A stretch of DNA of 64,000 nucleotides from a bacterium (GTDB lineage: Bacteria; Bacillota; Bacilli; Lactobacillales; Streptococcaceae). Position 1 is the first letter of the stretch. The number at the start of each line of letters is the position of its first letter. This document shows positions 26,104 through 36,896 of this stretch, in pieces. The stretch lies in NCBI GenBank assembly GCA_905221345.1, contig CAJNCW010000001.1, positions 124,001 to 188,000 of the forward strand, written 5' to 3'. A model generated the notes under the pieces. It saw nothing but the letters and a program-made list of their open reading frames with translations, was not told where the DNA came from and did no database searches. Made by a program: the position numbers and the translations under genes.

Positions 26104-28389
26104 TTATGAAAGTACCTTCAAGACCGCGACGCTAGTATCATCGATTACATTGGCCTCTTTGGATCGACTATTAGAAACAAGTATCTCAAGATTTCCTGCA
26201 TTTTCAAAGTAGAAAGAAGTTCCCTTGGCATTGAATACAACTAATAAGTGCTCTAATCCACCATGAATCTCATAAACAATCCACCCGCTATTCTCAGCAG
26301 CTGTGTGAACAAAGACATGACGGTAAACTTCTTCGTATGTAGGATAGGAGAAGGCATTGGTCTGTGTTTTCAGTCGAATAATCTGACGGACAAACTCAAT
26401 GCTTTCTTGTCTTTCATTGATCAAATCCCAGTTTACCTGGTTGACACTATCAGGTGCATTGTAACTGTTCATAGCGCGTTCTCGGTCTGCTGGAGTGAGT
26501 TCTCCGTGTTCACCAGTTGGAATCAACTTAGTCCGTCCAAACTCTTGGCCAAGTTCCATAAAGGACATTCCTTGCATGAGAAGGTTCATGGCTGTCGCTG
26601 TCTCGACCTTGCGCATAATCTGGTCAGAACTCTGATCTGGATGAAGAGTTGCTAACAAGTCATGAAGATTGTAATTGTCATGGGCTTCTACATAGTTAAG
26701 GACTTGGTTTGGACTAAGATATGACCCCAACTCTCGGCTACCAAGAATGGCCTTGGCTACGATTGGTTCTGTGGCAGCACCACTGACAAATCCTGACTTG
26801 ATTGTACCATAAACTTCTCCTCCTTTGACCGCATCACGCTGATCATCATTGAAGAATCCGATATTTGGCATCTGGTAAGCATTGTCCTTCTTTGCCTTGT
26901 CATAAGGTGCAAGGCCTGTCCCCATATCCCATCCTTCTCCATAAGTGAGGATACGCGGATCGACTTCATCAAGTGCCCAACGAATTGCTTGCATGGTTTT
27001 GACATCGTGAATTCCCATCAAGTCGAAACGGAAACCGTCAATATTGTATTCTTTCACCCAATAAAGGAGTGAGTCAATCATATACTTGCGGTACATTTCG
27101 TGTTCGCTTGCGGTTTCATTTCCTACACCTGTGCCGTTTTGGAAGGTTCCATCTGGATTCATACGATAGTAATAATCAGGAACAGTTGTTTGGAAAGGTG
27201 CATCAACCGTTGAGAAGGTGTGGTTGTAAACAACGTCCATAATGACACCAATTCCTGCATCATGATAGGCCTGAATCATGGTCTTCAAATCTCGAATAAC
27301 CTGTCCAGGATCATTTGGATTACTAGAGAAGCTTGGTTCTGGTGCATTATAGTTTTGAGGATCATAACCCCAGTTATAGGTTACATTTCCCTCCTCATCA
27401 TATTCCTTATGACGATCAAAGATTGGTTGAAGTTGAACATAATTGCAACCAAGTTCTTTAATATAGTCAAAGGCGGTTGCTTGGCCGTATTGGTTAGTCG
27501 TTCCTGTCTGGGCAGCCCCAAGGAAAGTTCCTCGAAGGTTTTCTGGAACACCAGATGTTGGTGATTTTGTAAAATCACGAATATGCATCTCACAGATAAC
27601 TGCTTTACAAGGATTTTCCAAACGCCAAGAAGCTTTCGTACCATGTTTGACTTCAAAGCCTTCTACCTGTCTCTCTTCATGAGATAGAATTACAGAACGT
27701 TTTCCGTCAGGGCTTGTAGCGATAGTATAAGGGTCTCGTGTCAAAGTCTGGTGGTGTGGAAACTCGATCTGATACTGATAAGCTTTACCTGCAAGATTTT
27801 CATCCAGATCTAGACTCCAAACACCAATAGTATTGTACTTATGGCTGTATGAATAGCTATTCCCACGTTCAAGATTAAAGGTTTTCCAAACAGGCGCGTC
27901 GTTACTTGTATTTTCATAAACAACCACCTGAACAGCTGTAGCTGTTGGAGCCCAGAGTTTAAAGCTTGTCTGGTAGTCTGAGATACTATAACCCAACTCT
28001 CCCTGGTATCCCCAATGATGGTCAAAACTAGCGCTGTGGATAGCTTTATCAAAAGCAAAAGGATTTCGATCTTTATAGTAAGGACTTGCGATGGCTGGAT
28101 TTTCAGAATAGTAAACCGTATCGTCTCCTTCTAAGATCCAAACTTCCGTCAAAAGTGGATAATGGTTGAAACGGACGAGATAATCTTTGAGCTTTTCGTC
28201 TATCTCAACAGAAAAAGTCAAAGACTCCAGTTTTTCAACACTTTCGACTGTAAAGGAGAACTGTGCTCCAAAATAGTTATTCTCATAATCTAAACTTTCT
28301 TTACTTTCTGCCTGTTTTTTACTAAATGAACAAGCAGCATAATCTCCATTTTTTCGATGAAAATGGATGACTACAGGGTAATTATACAT
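26104..28389 (-). CDS. pulA: Type I pullulanase, cytosolic
   Basis: Hydrolyses alpha-1,6 links of glycogen or maltodextrins. The 761-aa protein has no signal peptide or LPXTG motif, so it acts inside the cell, unlike the surface SpuA. An N-terminal beta domain (about 1-120) and CBM48 (about 130-225) precede a GH13_14 barrel with the type I motif YNWGYDP, then DVVYNHT, GFRFDLMGIHD (nucleophile Asp), YGEGWDM (acid Glu) and YVEAHDNYNLHD. AGGAAAAG precedes the ATG. Lying beside glgBCDA on the same strand, it probably debranches stored glycogen. Confidence 0.95.
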   Translation of the reverse strand: MYNYPVVIHFHRKNGDYAACSFSKKQAESKESLDYENNYFGAQFSFTVESVEKLESLTFSVEIDEKLKDYLVRFNHYPLLTEVWILEGDDTVYYSENPAIASPYYKDRNPFAFDKAIHSASFDHHWGYQGELGYSISDYQTSFKLWAPTATAVQVVVYENTSNDAPVWKTFNLERGNSYSYSHKYNTIGVWSLDLDENLAGKAYQYQIEFPHHQTLTRDPYTIATSPDGKRSVILSHEERQVEGFEVKHGTKASWRLENPCKAVICEMHIRDFTKSPTSGVPENLRGTFLGAAQTGTTNQYGQATAFDYIKELGCNYVQLQPIFDRHKEYDEEGNVTYNWGYDPQNYNAPEPSFSSNPNDPGQVIRDLKTMIQAYHDAGIGVIMDVVYNHTFSTVDAPFQTTVPDYYYRMNPDGTFQNGTGVGNETASEHEMYRKYMIDSLLYWVKEYNIDGFRFDLMGIHDVKTMQAIRWALDEVDPRILTYGEGWDMGTGLAPYDKAKKDNAYQMPNIGFFNDDQRDAVKGGEVYGTIKSGFVSGAATEPIVAKAILGSRELGSYLSPNQVLNYVEAHDNYNLHDLLATLHPDQSSDQIMRKVETATAMNLLMQGMSFMELGQEFGRTKLIPTGEHGELTPADRERAMNSYNAPDSVNQVNWDLINERQESIEFVRQIIRLKTQTNAFSYPTYEEVYRHVFVHTAAENSGWIVYEIHGGLEHLLVVFNAKGTSFYFENAGNLEILVSNSRSKEANVIDDTSVAVLKVLS

Positions 28390-28455
28390 TTCTTTTCCTA
28401 ATTTCTAATTTAATTTTTTATTCAAACTATCTGACATCTAGTTTTCAACTATTCT

Positions 28456-30429
<1,974 letters not shown>

Positions 30430-30492
30430 CAAAGCAAGCCCTCCTCACAATAGAGAAGGACTGAAAAATGATTCATGGTGTAATCTTTTCTT

Positions 30493-30519
30493 AAAAAAGA
30501 GAAATTATAACTCTTTTTT
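30493..30519 (-). terminator. AT-rich terminator overlapping the MFS stop codon
   Basis: AAAAAAGAG and CTCTTTTTT flank a nine-base loop that contains the stop codon itself (30505-30507). Confidence 0.6.
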
Positions 30520-31683
30520 AAAATGACTTCGTACATAAACAAGGGATAAACAAGACAGGGCAATAACCCCGCTCCCAATTATCAGGAAAGAAGAGAGATG
30601 AACACTTGGTAGCACCGTCATAAAGCCTTTTGCAATCGGCATAAATAGGATGGCTAAGGTAAAAATTGTGCTTAGTACCCTTCCCAAGTATTCCCCCTCA
30701 ACCTTGGTTTGCACCTGAGTAAAAAAGTGAATATTAAAAATCGTCATAAACAGTTCACAAACTAAATTTCCAGAAAAGGAAAGAAAAGTTGGCAGTGGTA
30801 ATCCCATCATAAAAACTCCAACTCCAGTCAAAGCCAATAGAATCAAAAGATTATAAACATTTGCCTTTATTTTACTAGCTAGAAGAGCTCCGATAATCGA
30901 ACCAATAGCGCCCATAGTCAAAATACTAGCATAAGCTCCTTCTACCCCATAAAGACGATTTGAAAAAGGGAGGAGAAATTCAAAAGCTGCAAAAAAGAAA
31001 TTAACGCTGGAAGCTACTACCAAAAGGAAAAAGATCTCTTGCTGGCGCCAAATATAGCGAATCCCTTCTTTCATATCAGCAAAAATATTTTTCCAGCGGA
31101 AAGTATTTTTCACTTGTTCCTGAGTCTCTTTTTGGGGAAGTAAAGCTACTAAGGTAAATGCAATGAAAAAACTAATGGCATCTAAAACAAGCGTCATATG
31201 GAGACTGGCAAATTGTAAAACGAGGAAAGAAAGTACAGGGGAGCTAACACCTACAACCTGCAAAACGAGCTCTAAGCGAGCATTATAGGTCACAATCTCG
31301 TCTTTCTCTACAACCTCAGTTATAATGGCTTTGTTAGCTGTACGAGAAAATGCAAAGGCAATCGCCTGAACAATATTGGCAAAAATCAAGGCAGCAATCA
31401 TCAAGTTATCATCTCTGATGAAAGAAATAGCTAAACAGAGAATACCACAAATCAAGTCTGTCGTCATCAAAATTTTGCGACGCGAAAAGCGGTCTGAAAT
31501 CACTCCGCCAAAGGGATTGACCAGAATCGATGTGACGAGTTCAGAAATCTGATAAATCCCAAGAACAGTCTGTCCTATCGTCCCCATTGACGCCAACCAA
31601 ACACTGTTTCCATAATCATAGAGCATATTCCCTATCTTATTAATCGCACCACGACTAATCAACTGGATTGCATGTCGATTCAT
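30505..31683 (-). CDS. MFS exporter
   Basis: Twelve-segment major facilitator protein (392 aa from the ATG at 31683, which has GAGAGGAG eight bases upstream). The loop between segments 2 and 3 has the MFS signature GGVISDRFSRRKIL. It resembles the MefA/enterobactin-exporter-like (MFS_3) group that exports drugs or peptides. It is the last gene after ABC-F and Rgg, with an extra promoter of its own in the 80-base gap. A regulated exporter controlled by the Rgg protein is the simplest reading. Substrate unknown. Confidence 0.88.
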   Translation of the reverse strand: MNRHAIQLISRGAINKIGNMLYDYGNSVWLASMGTIGQTVLGIYQISELVTSILVNPFGGVISDRFSRRKILMTTDLICGILCLAISFIRDDNLMIAALIFANIVQAIAFAFSRTANKAIITEVVEKDEIVTYNARLELVLQVVGVSSPVLSFLVLQFASLHMTLVLDAISFFIAFTLVALLPQKETQEQVKNTFRWKNIFADMKEGIRYIWRQQEIFFLLVVASSVNFFFAAFEFLLPFSNRLYGVEGAYASILTMGAIGSIIGALLASKIKANVYNLLILLALTGVGVFMMGLPLPTFLSFSGNLVCELFMTIFNIHFFTQVQTKVEGEYLGRVLSTIFTLAILFMPIAKGFMTVLPSVHLSSFLIIGSGVIALSCLSLVYVRSHFKKEL

Positions 31684-31712
31684 ATAAAAAACTCCTCTCA
31701 AATTTTGAAACT

Positions 31713-31721
31713 ATTGTATCA
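31713..31721 (-). promoter_or_regulatory. Extended -10 promoter of the MFS gene inside a dyad
   Basis: TGA-TACAAT on the minus strand. TTTTGA and TCAAAA flank it as inverted repeats ten bases apart (31704-31725), a possible operator for the upstream Rgg regulator. Confidence 0.45.
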
Positions 31722-31763
31722 AAACTGAAAGGAGTCTCTTCGTTTTTCCCTTATTTGGGAAAT

Positions 31764-32627
31764 TTAAGCATTTACAAATTTTTCATAATGTTCCTGATAG
31801 TAAGCCACTTGCTCTGGAAGTCCAAGCACATCAAAAATATGCATGGCTCCCTGCATCTGACTACAACCTTCTTCTTTCAAGTCTCTCTGGTAGAGGGCGA
31901 AACCTTTGAGATAGTGGAAGATATTGCGCTCATAAAGCTTGATACCATTTCCAATCAACTTCTCCACATAGCCCTCAAAATAGTCCGCATTCGCAAAAGA
32001 ACGGTTTTCCAAACAATGCTGGTAACAGTTAAGCGCTAAAATCAAAACGAGTTTACGATGCCGACCAATTTCCTTGTAGTAGTCTTCTCGCTCCATGACT
32101 TCTCTGCCAATTCGAGCCACATAGTCCACATTGTAGAAAGTATAGAGATTCCCGAAAAGAATCAACTCATACATAGTCCATTCTTCTGTTCGGAAAAGAT
32201 AATCTGCTACCTTTTCCAAATCACTCTTCCTCATCCTGTAACGAGCATCTCTTTGACAAATCAGCCCTTGTAGCAGAATCCAATTCAGCTCAAAATAGAG
32301 AGGATTGGTCGAACTCTTTGCTTTCTCAAGCTGTTCCTTTTGAAGCTTTTGAAAACCTGCAATATCATTTGAGTAGTAAAGCGGAATAATCTGCGCCATC
32401 AAGGCAACATGTTCATGATTTTGAAAATCTCTAGCCTTGTCCATGAAATTTTCAATGGTCACATGAATATTATCCAAAATCTCAAAGAAACGAGAAACTG
32501 CTAGATCAGACTCCCCAAGCTCGAAGCGAGATAATTGAGAGGTTGAACATGATTCACCTGCCGCCTCTTTTAAGGAGTACTTCCCACTTGTTCGAAATTC
32601 ACGAAATACCTTTCCTAGATGTTCCAT
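31764..32627 (-). CDS. Rgg/GadR/MutR-family regulator
   Basis: Cytosolic peptide-sensing-type regulator. The 287-aa protein has an N-terminal helix-turn-helix (about 5-60, with SLKEAAGESCSTSQLSRFELG) and a C-terminal all-helical TPR-like domain (about 75-285) that in this family binds short hydrophobic peptides. AGGTGT lies before the ATG within the end of the ABC-F gene, so the two are co-transcribed. I found no short pheromone ORF nearby. The likely target is the MFS gene downstream. Confidence 0.9.
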   Translation of the reverse strand: MEHLGKVFREFRTSGKYSLKEAAGESCSTSQLSRFELGESDLAVSRFFEILDNIHVTIENFMDKARDFQNHEHVALMAQIIPLYYSNDIAGFQKLQKEQLEKAKSSTNPLYFELNWILLQGLICQRDARYRMRKSDLEKVADYLFRTEEWTMYELILFGNLYTFYNVDYVARIGREVMEREDYYKEIGRHRKLVLILALNCYQHCLENRSFANADYFEGYVEKLIGNGIKLYERNIFHYLKGFALYQRDLKEEGCSQMQGAMHIFDVLGLPEQVAYYQEHYEKFVNA

Positions 32628-32630
32628 TTC

Positions 32631-34532
32631 TTACACCTGCTCCGATAATTCTTCCCACTCAAGCATAGCCTCTTCCTGACGATGGCTAATTTTGTCCAGT
32701 TCAGTCTGAAATTCCATGAGTTTTTCAGCATCGTTGGTTTCCAGCATTTGTTCAGAAATGGCTTGACTTTTAGTTTCTAACTCTTCGATTTCAGCTTCCA
32801 AACTCTCGATTTGACGCATGAGCCTGCGGGCTTCTTTTTGACTTTCTTTTTGTGCCTGGTAGTCATTAGCTGGACTTGCTTCTTTTGCTTGATTACTCAT
32901 TGAAGCTTCCTCTGTCTGGCTTGCTTCTACTTCTGCTTTCTTCTCAACATAGTAGTCATAATCTCCTAGATAGAGGGTGGAACCATTCTCGGACAATTCC
33001 AAAACATGAGTGGCTACACGGTTGATGAAATAACGATCGTGACTGACGAAAAGAAGGGTTCCGTCAAAATCAATCAGGGCATTTTCCAAAACTTCCTTGC
33101 TATCAATGTCCAAGTGATTGGTCGGCTCGTCAAGAATCAGGAAGTTATTGTTTTCCATTGAAAGTTTGGCAAGAAGTAAACGAGCTTTCTCGCCACCAGA
33201 CAGCATTCCAACTGATTTTTTAACATCATCCCCTGAGAAGAGGAAAGCGCCAAGACGGTTACGGATTTCAACTTCTGGTGTCAGTTTAAAATCATTCCAA
33301 AGTTCATCCAGAACAGTATTACTTGGTGTCAACTTGCTTTGAGTCTGGTCATAGTAGCCAACCTCAACATTTGCGCCAAATCGCTTTTCTCCCTTAATAA
33401 AAGGAATCTGATCCACGATAGACTTGATAAAGGTTGACTTGCCAATACCGTTTGGTCCTACGATGGCAACAGCATTCATCTTACGGAGGTCGAGATTGAT
33501 TGGCTCTGAGAGTATTTCCCCATCATAGCCAATGGCTGCATTTTCAACTGTCAGGACAACATTCCCAGACGTTTTTTCAGATTGGAAGGTCATGTTGGCT
33601 GATTTCTTACCAGCTTCAGGCTTGTCCAAACGCTCCATTTTTTCCAGTTGTTTGCGGCGAGATTGGGCACGCTTGGTCGTTGAAGCTCGGACTAGATTGC
33701 GATTGACAAAGTCCTCTAGAGCAGCGATTTCCTTCTGTTGCTTTTCATAGTTTTTTGCCTCAGTAGCTAGCTTTTGCTCCTTTAACTCAACAAAGCGAGA
33801 GTAATTGCCCACATAGCGATCCAAAGAATGCTTGGTCAAATCGAGTGTAACCGTCGCAACCTTGTCCAAAAAGTAACGGTCGTGGCTGACAATAATGAGG
33901 GCACCGCTATAGTTCACCAAGTAATTCTCTAGCCAGGCAATGGTTTCAATATCCAAGTGGTTGGTTGGCTCGTCCAAGACTAAGAGATTTGGCTTTTCAA
34001 GGAGCATTTTGGCCAGCGCCAAACGAGTATTTTGGCCACCTGAAAGCTCAGCAATTTTCATCTGCCACATAGTCTCATCAAACTTGAAACCATTCAAGAT
34101 AGCACGGATATCAGCTTCGTAGGTAAAGCCACCAGCCTGACGGAAATTTTCTGACAAACGGTCATAATCCGCCATCAGTTTATCCAAATCCTCACCAGAC
34201 TTCTCACCCATCTCCAGTTCCATCTGACGAAGTTGTTTCTCAGTCCGACGCAAATCATCAAAGACATGGAGCATTTCATCGTAGATGGTATTTTCAGACT
34301 CAAAACGGCTATCTTGGGCTAGGTAAGACAGAGAGATATCTTTTTTCTTATTGATTTCTCCACTAGTCGGCTCCTCTTCTCCAACTAAAATCTTCAAAAG
34401 AGTAGACTTACCTGCTCCATTTTTTCCAACTAGGGCAATCCGATCTCGCTCATCTACTTGCAGATTGATATTATCAAAAAGAACCTCTCCTGCAAAAGAA
34501 CGTTCAATTTTATTAGCTTGTAAAATAATCAT
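32631..34532 (-). CDS. ABC-F family ATPase (YdiF/Uup-like)
   Basis: Soluble twin-ATPase of the ABC-F family, ribosome-associated translation factor or resistance protein, not a transporter. The 633-aa protein has Walker A sites GKNGAGKST (about 36-44) and GPNGIGKST, signatures LSGGQNTRLALAK and LSGGEKARLLLAK, two DEPTNHLDI Walker B motifs, an interdomain basic linker (VRASTTKRAQSRRKQLEKMERL) and a C-terminal coiled coil (about 555-630). The start has no ribosome site; TGC-TATACT ends six bases upstream, so a leaderless mRNA is predicted. Heads the ABC-F, rgg, MFS series. Confidence 0.93.
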   Translation of the reverse strand: MIILQANKIERSFAGEVLFDNINLQVDERDRIALVGKNGAGKSTLLKILVGEEEPTSGEINKKKDISLSYLAQDSRFESENTIYDEMLHVFDDLRRTEKQLRQMELEMGEKSGEDLDKLMADYDRLSENFRQAGGFTYEADIRAILNGFKFDETMWQMKIAELSGGQNTRLALAKMLLEKPNLLVLDEPTNHLDIETIAWLENYLVNYSGALIIVSHDRYFLDKVATVTLDLTKHSLDRYVGNYSRFVELKEQKLATEAKNYEKQQKEIAALEDFVNRNLVRASTTKRAQSRRKQLEKMERLDKPEAGKKSANMTFQSEKTSGNVVLTVENAAIGYDGEILSEPINLDLRKMNAVAIVGPNGIGKSTFIKSIVDQIPFIKGEKRFGANVEVGYYDQTQSKLTPSNTVLDELWNDFKLTPEVEIRNRLGAFLFSGDDVKKSVGMLSGGEKARLLLAKLSMENNNFLILDEPTNHLDIDSKEVLENALIDFDGTLLFVSHDRYFINRVATHVLELSENGSTLYLGDYDYYVEKKAEVEASQTEEASMSNQAKEASPANDYQAQKESQKEARRLMRQIESLEAEIEELETKSQAISEQMLETNDAEKLMEFQTELDKISHRQEEAMLEWEELSEQV

Positions 34533-34538
34533 ATAGGT

Positions 34539-34567
34539 AGTATAGCATGTTTCCCTAAGGGGTTCAA
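34539..34567 (-). promoter_or_regulatory. Promoter for a leaderless ABC-F transcript
   Basis: TTGAAC (34562-34567) and TATACT (34539-34544) on the minus strand, 17-base spacer with TG at the extended position. The hexamer ends six bases before the ATG at 34532. Confidence 0.65.
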
Positions 34568-34618
34568 GACTATAGAATCCATTTCATTTCAAGCTTTTTC
34601 AGAAAGTTATGCTAACGT

Positions 34619-34647
34619 TTTACTAAAATGTCAAATCGTGATATAAT
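34619..34647 (+). promoter_or_regulatory. Phosphoglucomutase promoter
   Basis: TTTACT (34619-34624) and TATAAT (34642-34647), 17-base spacer with TGA before the -10. A cre-like sequence TGAAAGCGATTAAA (13/14) starts at 34647, overlapping the end of the -10; this second call is tentative. Confidence 0.7.
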
Positions 34648-34684
34648 GAAAGCGATTAAAGCAAATAAACAAAGGAGACACTCT

Positions 34685-36403
34685 ATGACTTACCAAGAAA
34701 ATTATCAAAAATGGGTCGATTTTGCTGACCTTCCAGACTACCTTCGTCAAGATTTGGAAAATATGGACGAAAAAACAAAGGAAGATGCCTTTTATACCAA
34801 TCTTGAATTTGGTACTGCTGGTATGCGTGGTTTGATCGGTGCTGGTACAAATCGTATCAATATCTATGTTGTCCGTCAAGCAACTGAAGGATTGGCTCGT
34901 TTGATTGAGTCAAAAGGTGGAAACGAAAAAGAACGTGGTGTAGCAATTGCCTACGATAGCCGTCACTTCTCACCCGAGTTTGCCTTTGAATCTGCGGCAG
35001 TTCTTGCTAAACACGGCATCAAATCTTATGTATTTGAAAGCCTTCGTCCAACTCCAGAGCTCTCATTTGCAGTTCGTCACCTCAACTGTTTCGCAGGTAT
35101 CATGATTACTGCTAGCCACAACCCAGCTCCATTTAATGGTTACAAGGTTTACGGTGAAGACGGTGGACAAATGCCTCCTCACGATGCGGACGCTTTAACT
35201 ACTTACATCCGCGCTATTGAAAATCCATTTGCTGTGGAAGTTGCTGATGTCGAAGCTGAAAAAGCTTCTAGCTTGATTGAAGTCATCGGCGAAGCTGTTG
35301 ATGCGGAATACCTCAAAGAAGTTAAAGATGTCAACATCAACCCAGCCTTGATTGAAGAGTTTGGTAAAGACATGAAGATTGTCTACACACCACTTCATGG
35401 TACTGGTGAAATGTTGGCCCGTCGTGCTCTTGCTCAAGCAGGATTTGACTCTGTTCAAGTTGTTGAAGCGCAAGCAACTCCAGATCCTGACTTCTCTACC
35501 GTTAAGTCTCCAAACCCAGAAAGCCAAGCGGCCTTTGCCCTTGCTGAAGAACTTGGTCGTCAGGTTGGTGCTGATGTACTCGTCGCAACTGACCCTGATG
35601 CTGACCGTGTTGGTGTTGAAGTCCTTCAAAAAGATGGTAGCTACCTCAACCTTTCAGGTAACCAAATCGGTGCTATCATGGCCAAGTACATCTTGGAAGC
35701 TCACAAAAATGCTGGAACTCTTCCTGAAAATGCAGCCCTCTGCAAATCCATCGTATCAACTGACTTGGTAACGAAGATTGCTGAAAGCTACGGCGCAACT
35801 ATGTTCAACGTTTTGACAGGTTTCAAATTTATCGCTGAAAAAATTCAAGAATTTGAAGAAAAACACAATCACACTTACATGATGGGATTTGAAGAAAGCT
35901 TCGGTTACTTGATTAAGCCATTCGTACGTGATAAAGATGCTATCCAAGCTGTTCTAGTCGTTGCTGAACTTGCTGCCTACTATCGTTCACGTGGTTTGAC
36001 ACTCGCTGACGGTATTGAAGAAATTTACAAAGAGTATGGCTACTATGCTGAAAAGACCATCTCTGTTACTCTTTCAGGTGTCGATGGAGCTGAGCAAATC
36101 AAAGCAATCATGGCTAAGTTCCGTGACAATGCTCCAAAAGAATGGAACGCAACAGCTATCACTCTTGTAGAAGACTTCAAAGCACAAACTTCTACTGCTG
36201 CAGATGGCACTGTAACAACCTTGACTACTCCTCCAAGTGATGTATTGAAATACACACTTGCGGATGGTTCTTGGATTGCCGTTCGTCCTTCAGGTACTGA
36301 ACCAAAAATCAAGTTCTACATTGCCGTTGTGGGGGAAAGCAACGAGGATTCACAAGCTAAGATTGCCAACATCGAAGCGGAAATCAATGCGTTTGTAAAA
36401 TAA
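34685..36403 (+). CDS. pgm: Phosphoglucomutase (alpha-D-phosphohexomutase family)
   Basis: Interconverts glucose-6-phosphate and glucose-1-phosphate, feeding both glycogen (glgC) and UDP-glucose/capsule. I start at 34685 (572 aa, MTYQENYQKW), the pneumococcal Pgm length, behind AAAGGAG. The phosphoserine loop TASHNP (S144), the Mg2+ loop DPDADR, the sugar loop GFEESFGYL and the phosphate loop RPSGTEPKIKFY are all intact. Its promoter and terminator make it monocistronic. Confidence 0.97.
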   Translation: MTYQENYQKWVDFADLPDYLRQDLENMDEKTKEDAFYTNLEFGTAGMRGLIGAGTNRINIYVVRQATEGLARLIESKGGNEKERGVAIAYDSRHFSPEFAFESAAVLAKHGIKSYVFESLRPTPELSFAVRHLNCFAGIMITASHNPAPFNGYKVYGEDGGQMPPHDADALTTYIRAIENPFAVEVADVEAEKASSLIEVIGEAVDAEYLKEVKDVNINPALIEEFGKDMKIVYTPLHGTGEMLARRALAQAGFDSVQVVEAQATPDPDFSTVKSPNPESQAAFALAEELGRQVGADVLVATDPDADRVGVEVLQKDGSYLNLSGNQIGAIMAKYILEAHKNAGTLPENAALCKSIVSTDLVTKIAESYGATMFNVLTGFKFIAEKIQEFEEKHNHTYMMGFEESFGYLIKPFVRDKDAIQAVLVVAELAAYYRSRGLTLADGIEEIYKEYGYYAEKTISVTLSGVDGAEQIKAIMAKFRDNAPKEWNATAITLVEDFKAQTSTAADGTVTTLTTPPSDVLKYTLADGSWIAVRPSGTEPKIKFYIAVVGESNEDSQAKIANIEAEINAFVK

Positions 36404-36411
36404 AAATCTAT

Positions 36412-36445
36412 AAAAGATGAGACCAACCAATCTCATCTTTTTTTC
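36412..36445 (+). terminator. pgm terminator
   Basis: AAAGATGAGA, eight-base loop, TCTCATCTTT, then T's, starting about ten bases after the stop. Confidence 0.9.
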
Positions 36446-36514
36446 GTATCAAATCTAAGCAATTTTAGGAACTTTATGGCATACTAGACTTATCAATGAA
36501 AGCGAGGTAATCTC

Positions 36515-36862
36515 ATGGAACAATTTTTAGAAAACATCAAAGACCTTGAAGTCACTACAGTTGCGCGTGCCCAAGAAGCTCTTGATAAAAAAGAAACTGC
36601 AACTTTCTTTATCGGTCGCAAAACTTGCCCTTACTGCCGTAAATTTGCTGGCACTTTGGCTGGTGTCGTTGCTGAGACAAAAGCGCACATCTACTTCATC
36701 AACAGTGAAGAACCAAGCCAACTCAATGAATTGCAAGAATTTCGCTCACGCTATGGAATCCCAACTGTACCAGGCTTTGTTCACATTGCAGATGGTCAAA
36801 TCAATGTCCGTTGCGACTCTTCAATGTCAGCACAAGAAATCAAAGAATTTGCAGGATTGTAA
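36515..36862 (+). CDS. bta: Thioredoxin-fold protein with CPYC motif (Bta-like)
   Basis: 115-aa thioredoxin/glutaredoxin-like protein with redox motif C38-P-Y-C41 and the cis-proline segment IPTVPGF. Cytosolic, no signal peptide. In pneumococcus the gene beside pgm is named bta (bacteriocin transport accessory protein), but the role is not established; a general thiol-disulfide function is equally likely. GAGGTAA precedes the ATG. Shares a bidirectional terminator with vicX. Confidence 0.88.
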   Translation: MEQFLENIKDLEVTTVARAQEALDKKETATFFIGRKTCPYCRKFAGTLAGVVAETKAHIYFINSEEPSQLNELQEFRSRYGIPTVPGFVHIADGQINVRCDSSMSAQEIKEFAGL

Positions 36863-36870
36863 AAGACAAT

Positions 36871-36896
36871 AAAAGAAGGCACTCGCCTTCTTTTTT
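36871..36896. terminator. Shared bidirectional terminator between bta and vicX
   Basis: AAAAGAAGGC, loop ACTC, GCCTTCTTTT. The T-run overlaps the vicX stop codon (36895-36897), and A's on the other side serve the minus strand. Confidence 0.85.

Noticed and set aside
31684..31763. Possible short hydrophobic peptide (SHP) pheromone next to the Rgg gene
   Set aside because: No start codon with ribosome site and hydrophobic 20-30-codon frame found on either strand in this gap.
35195..35629. Minus-strand open frame of 144 codons opposite phosphoglucomutase
   Set aside because: The pgm frame has all catalytic motifs; the antisense frame has no family resemblance and no start signals.
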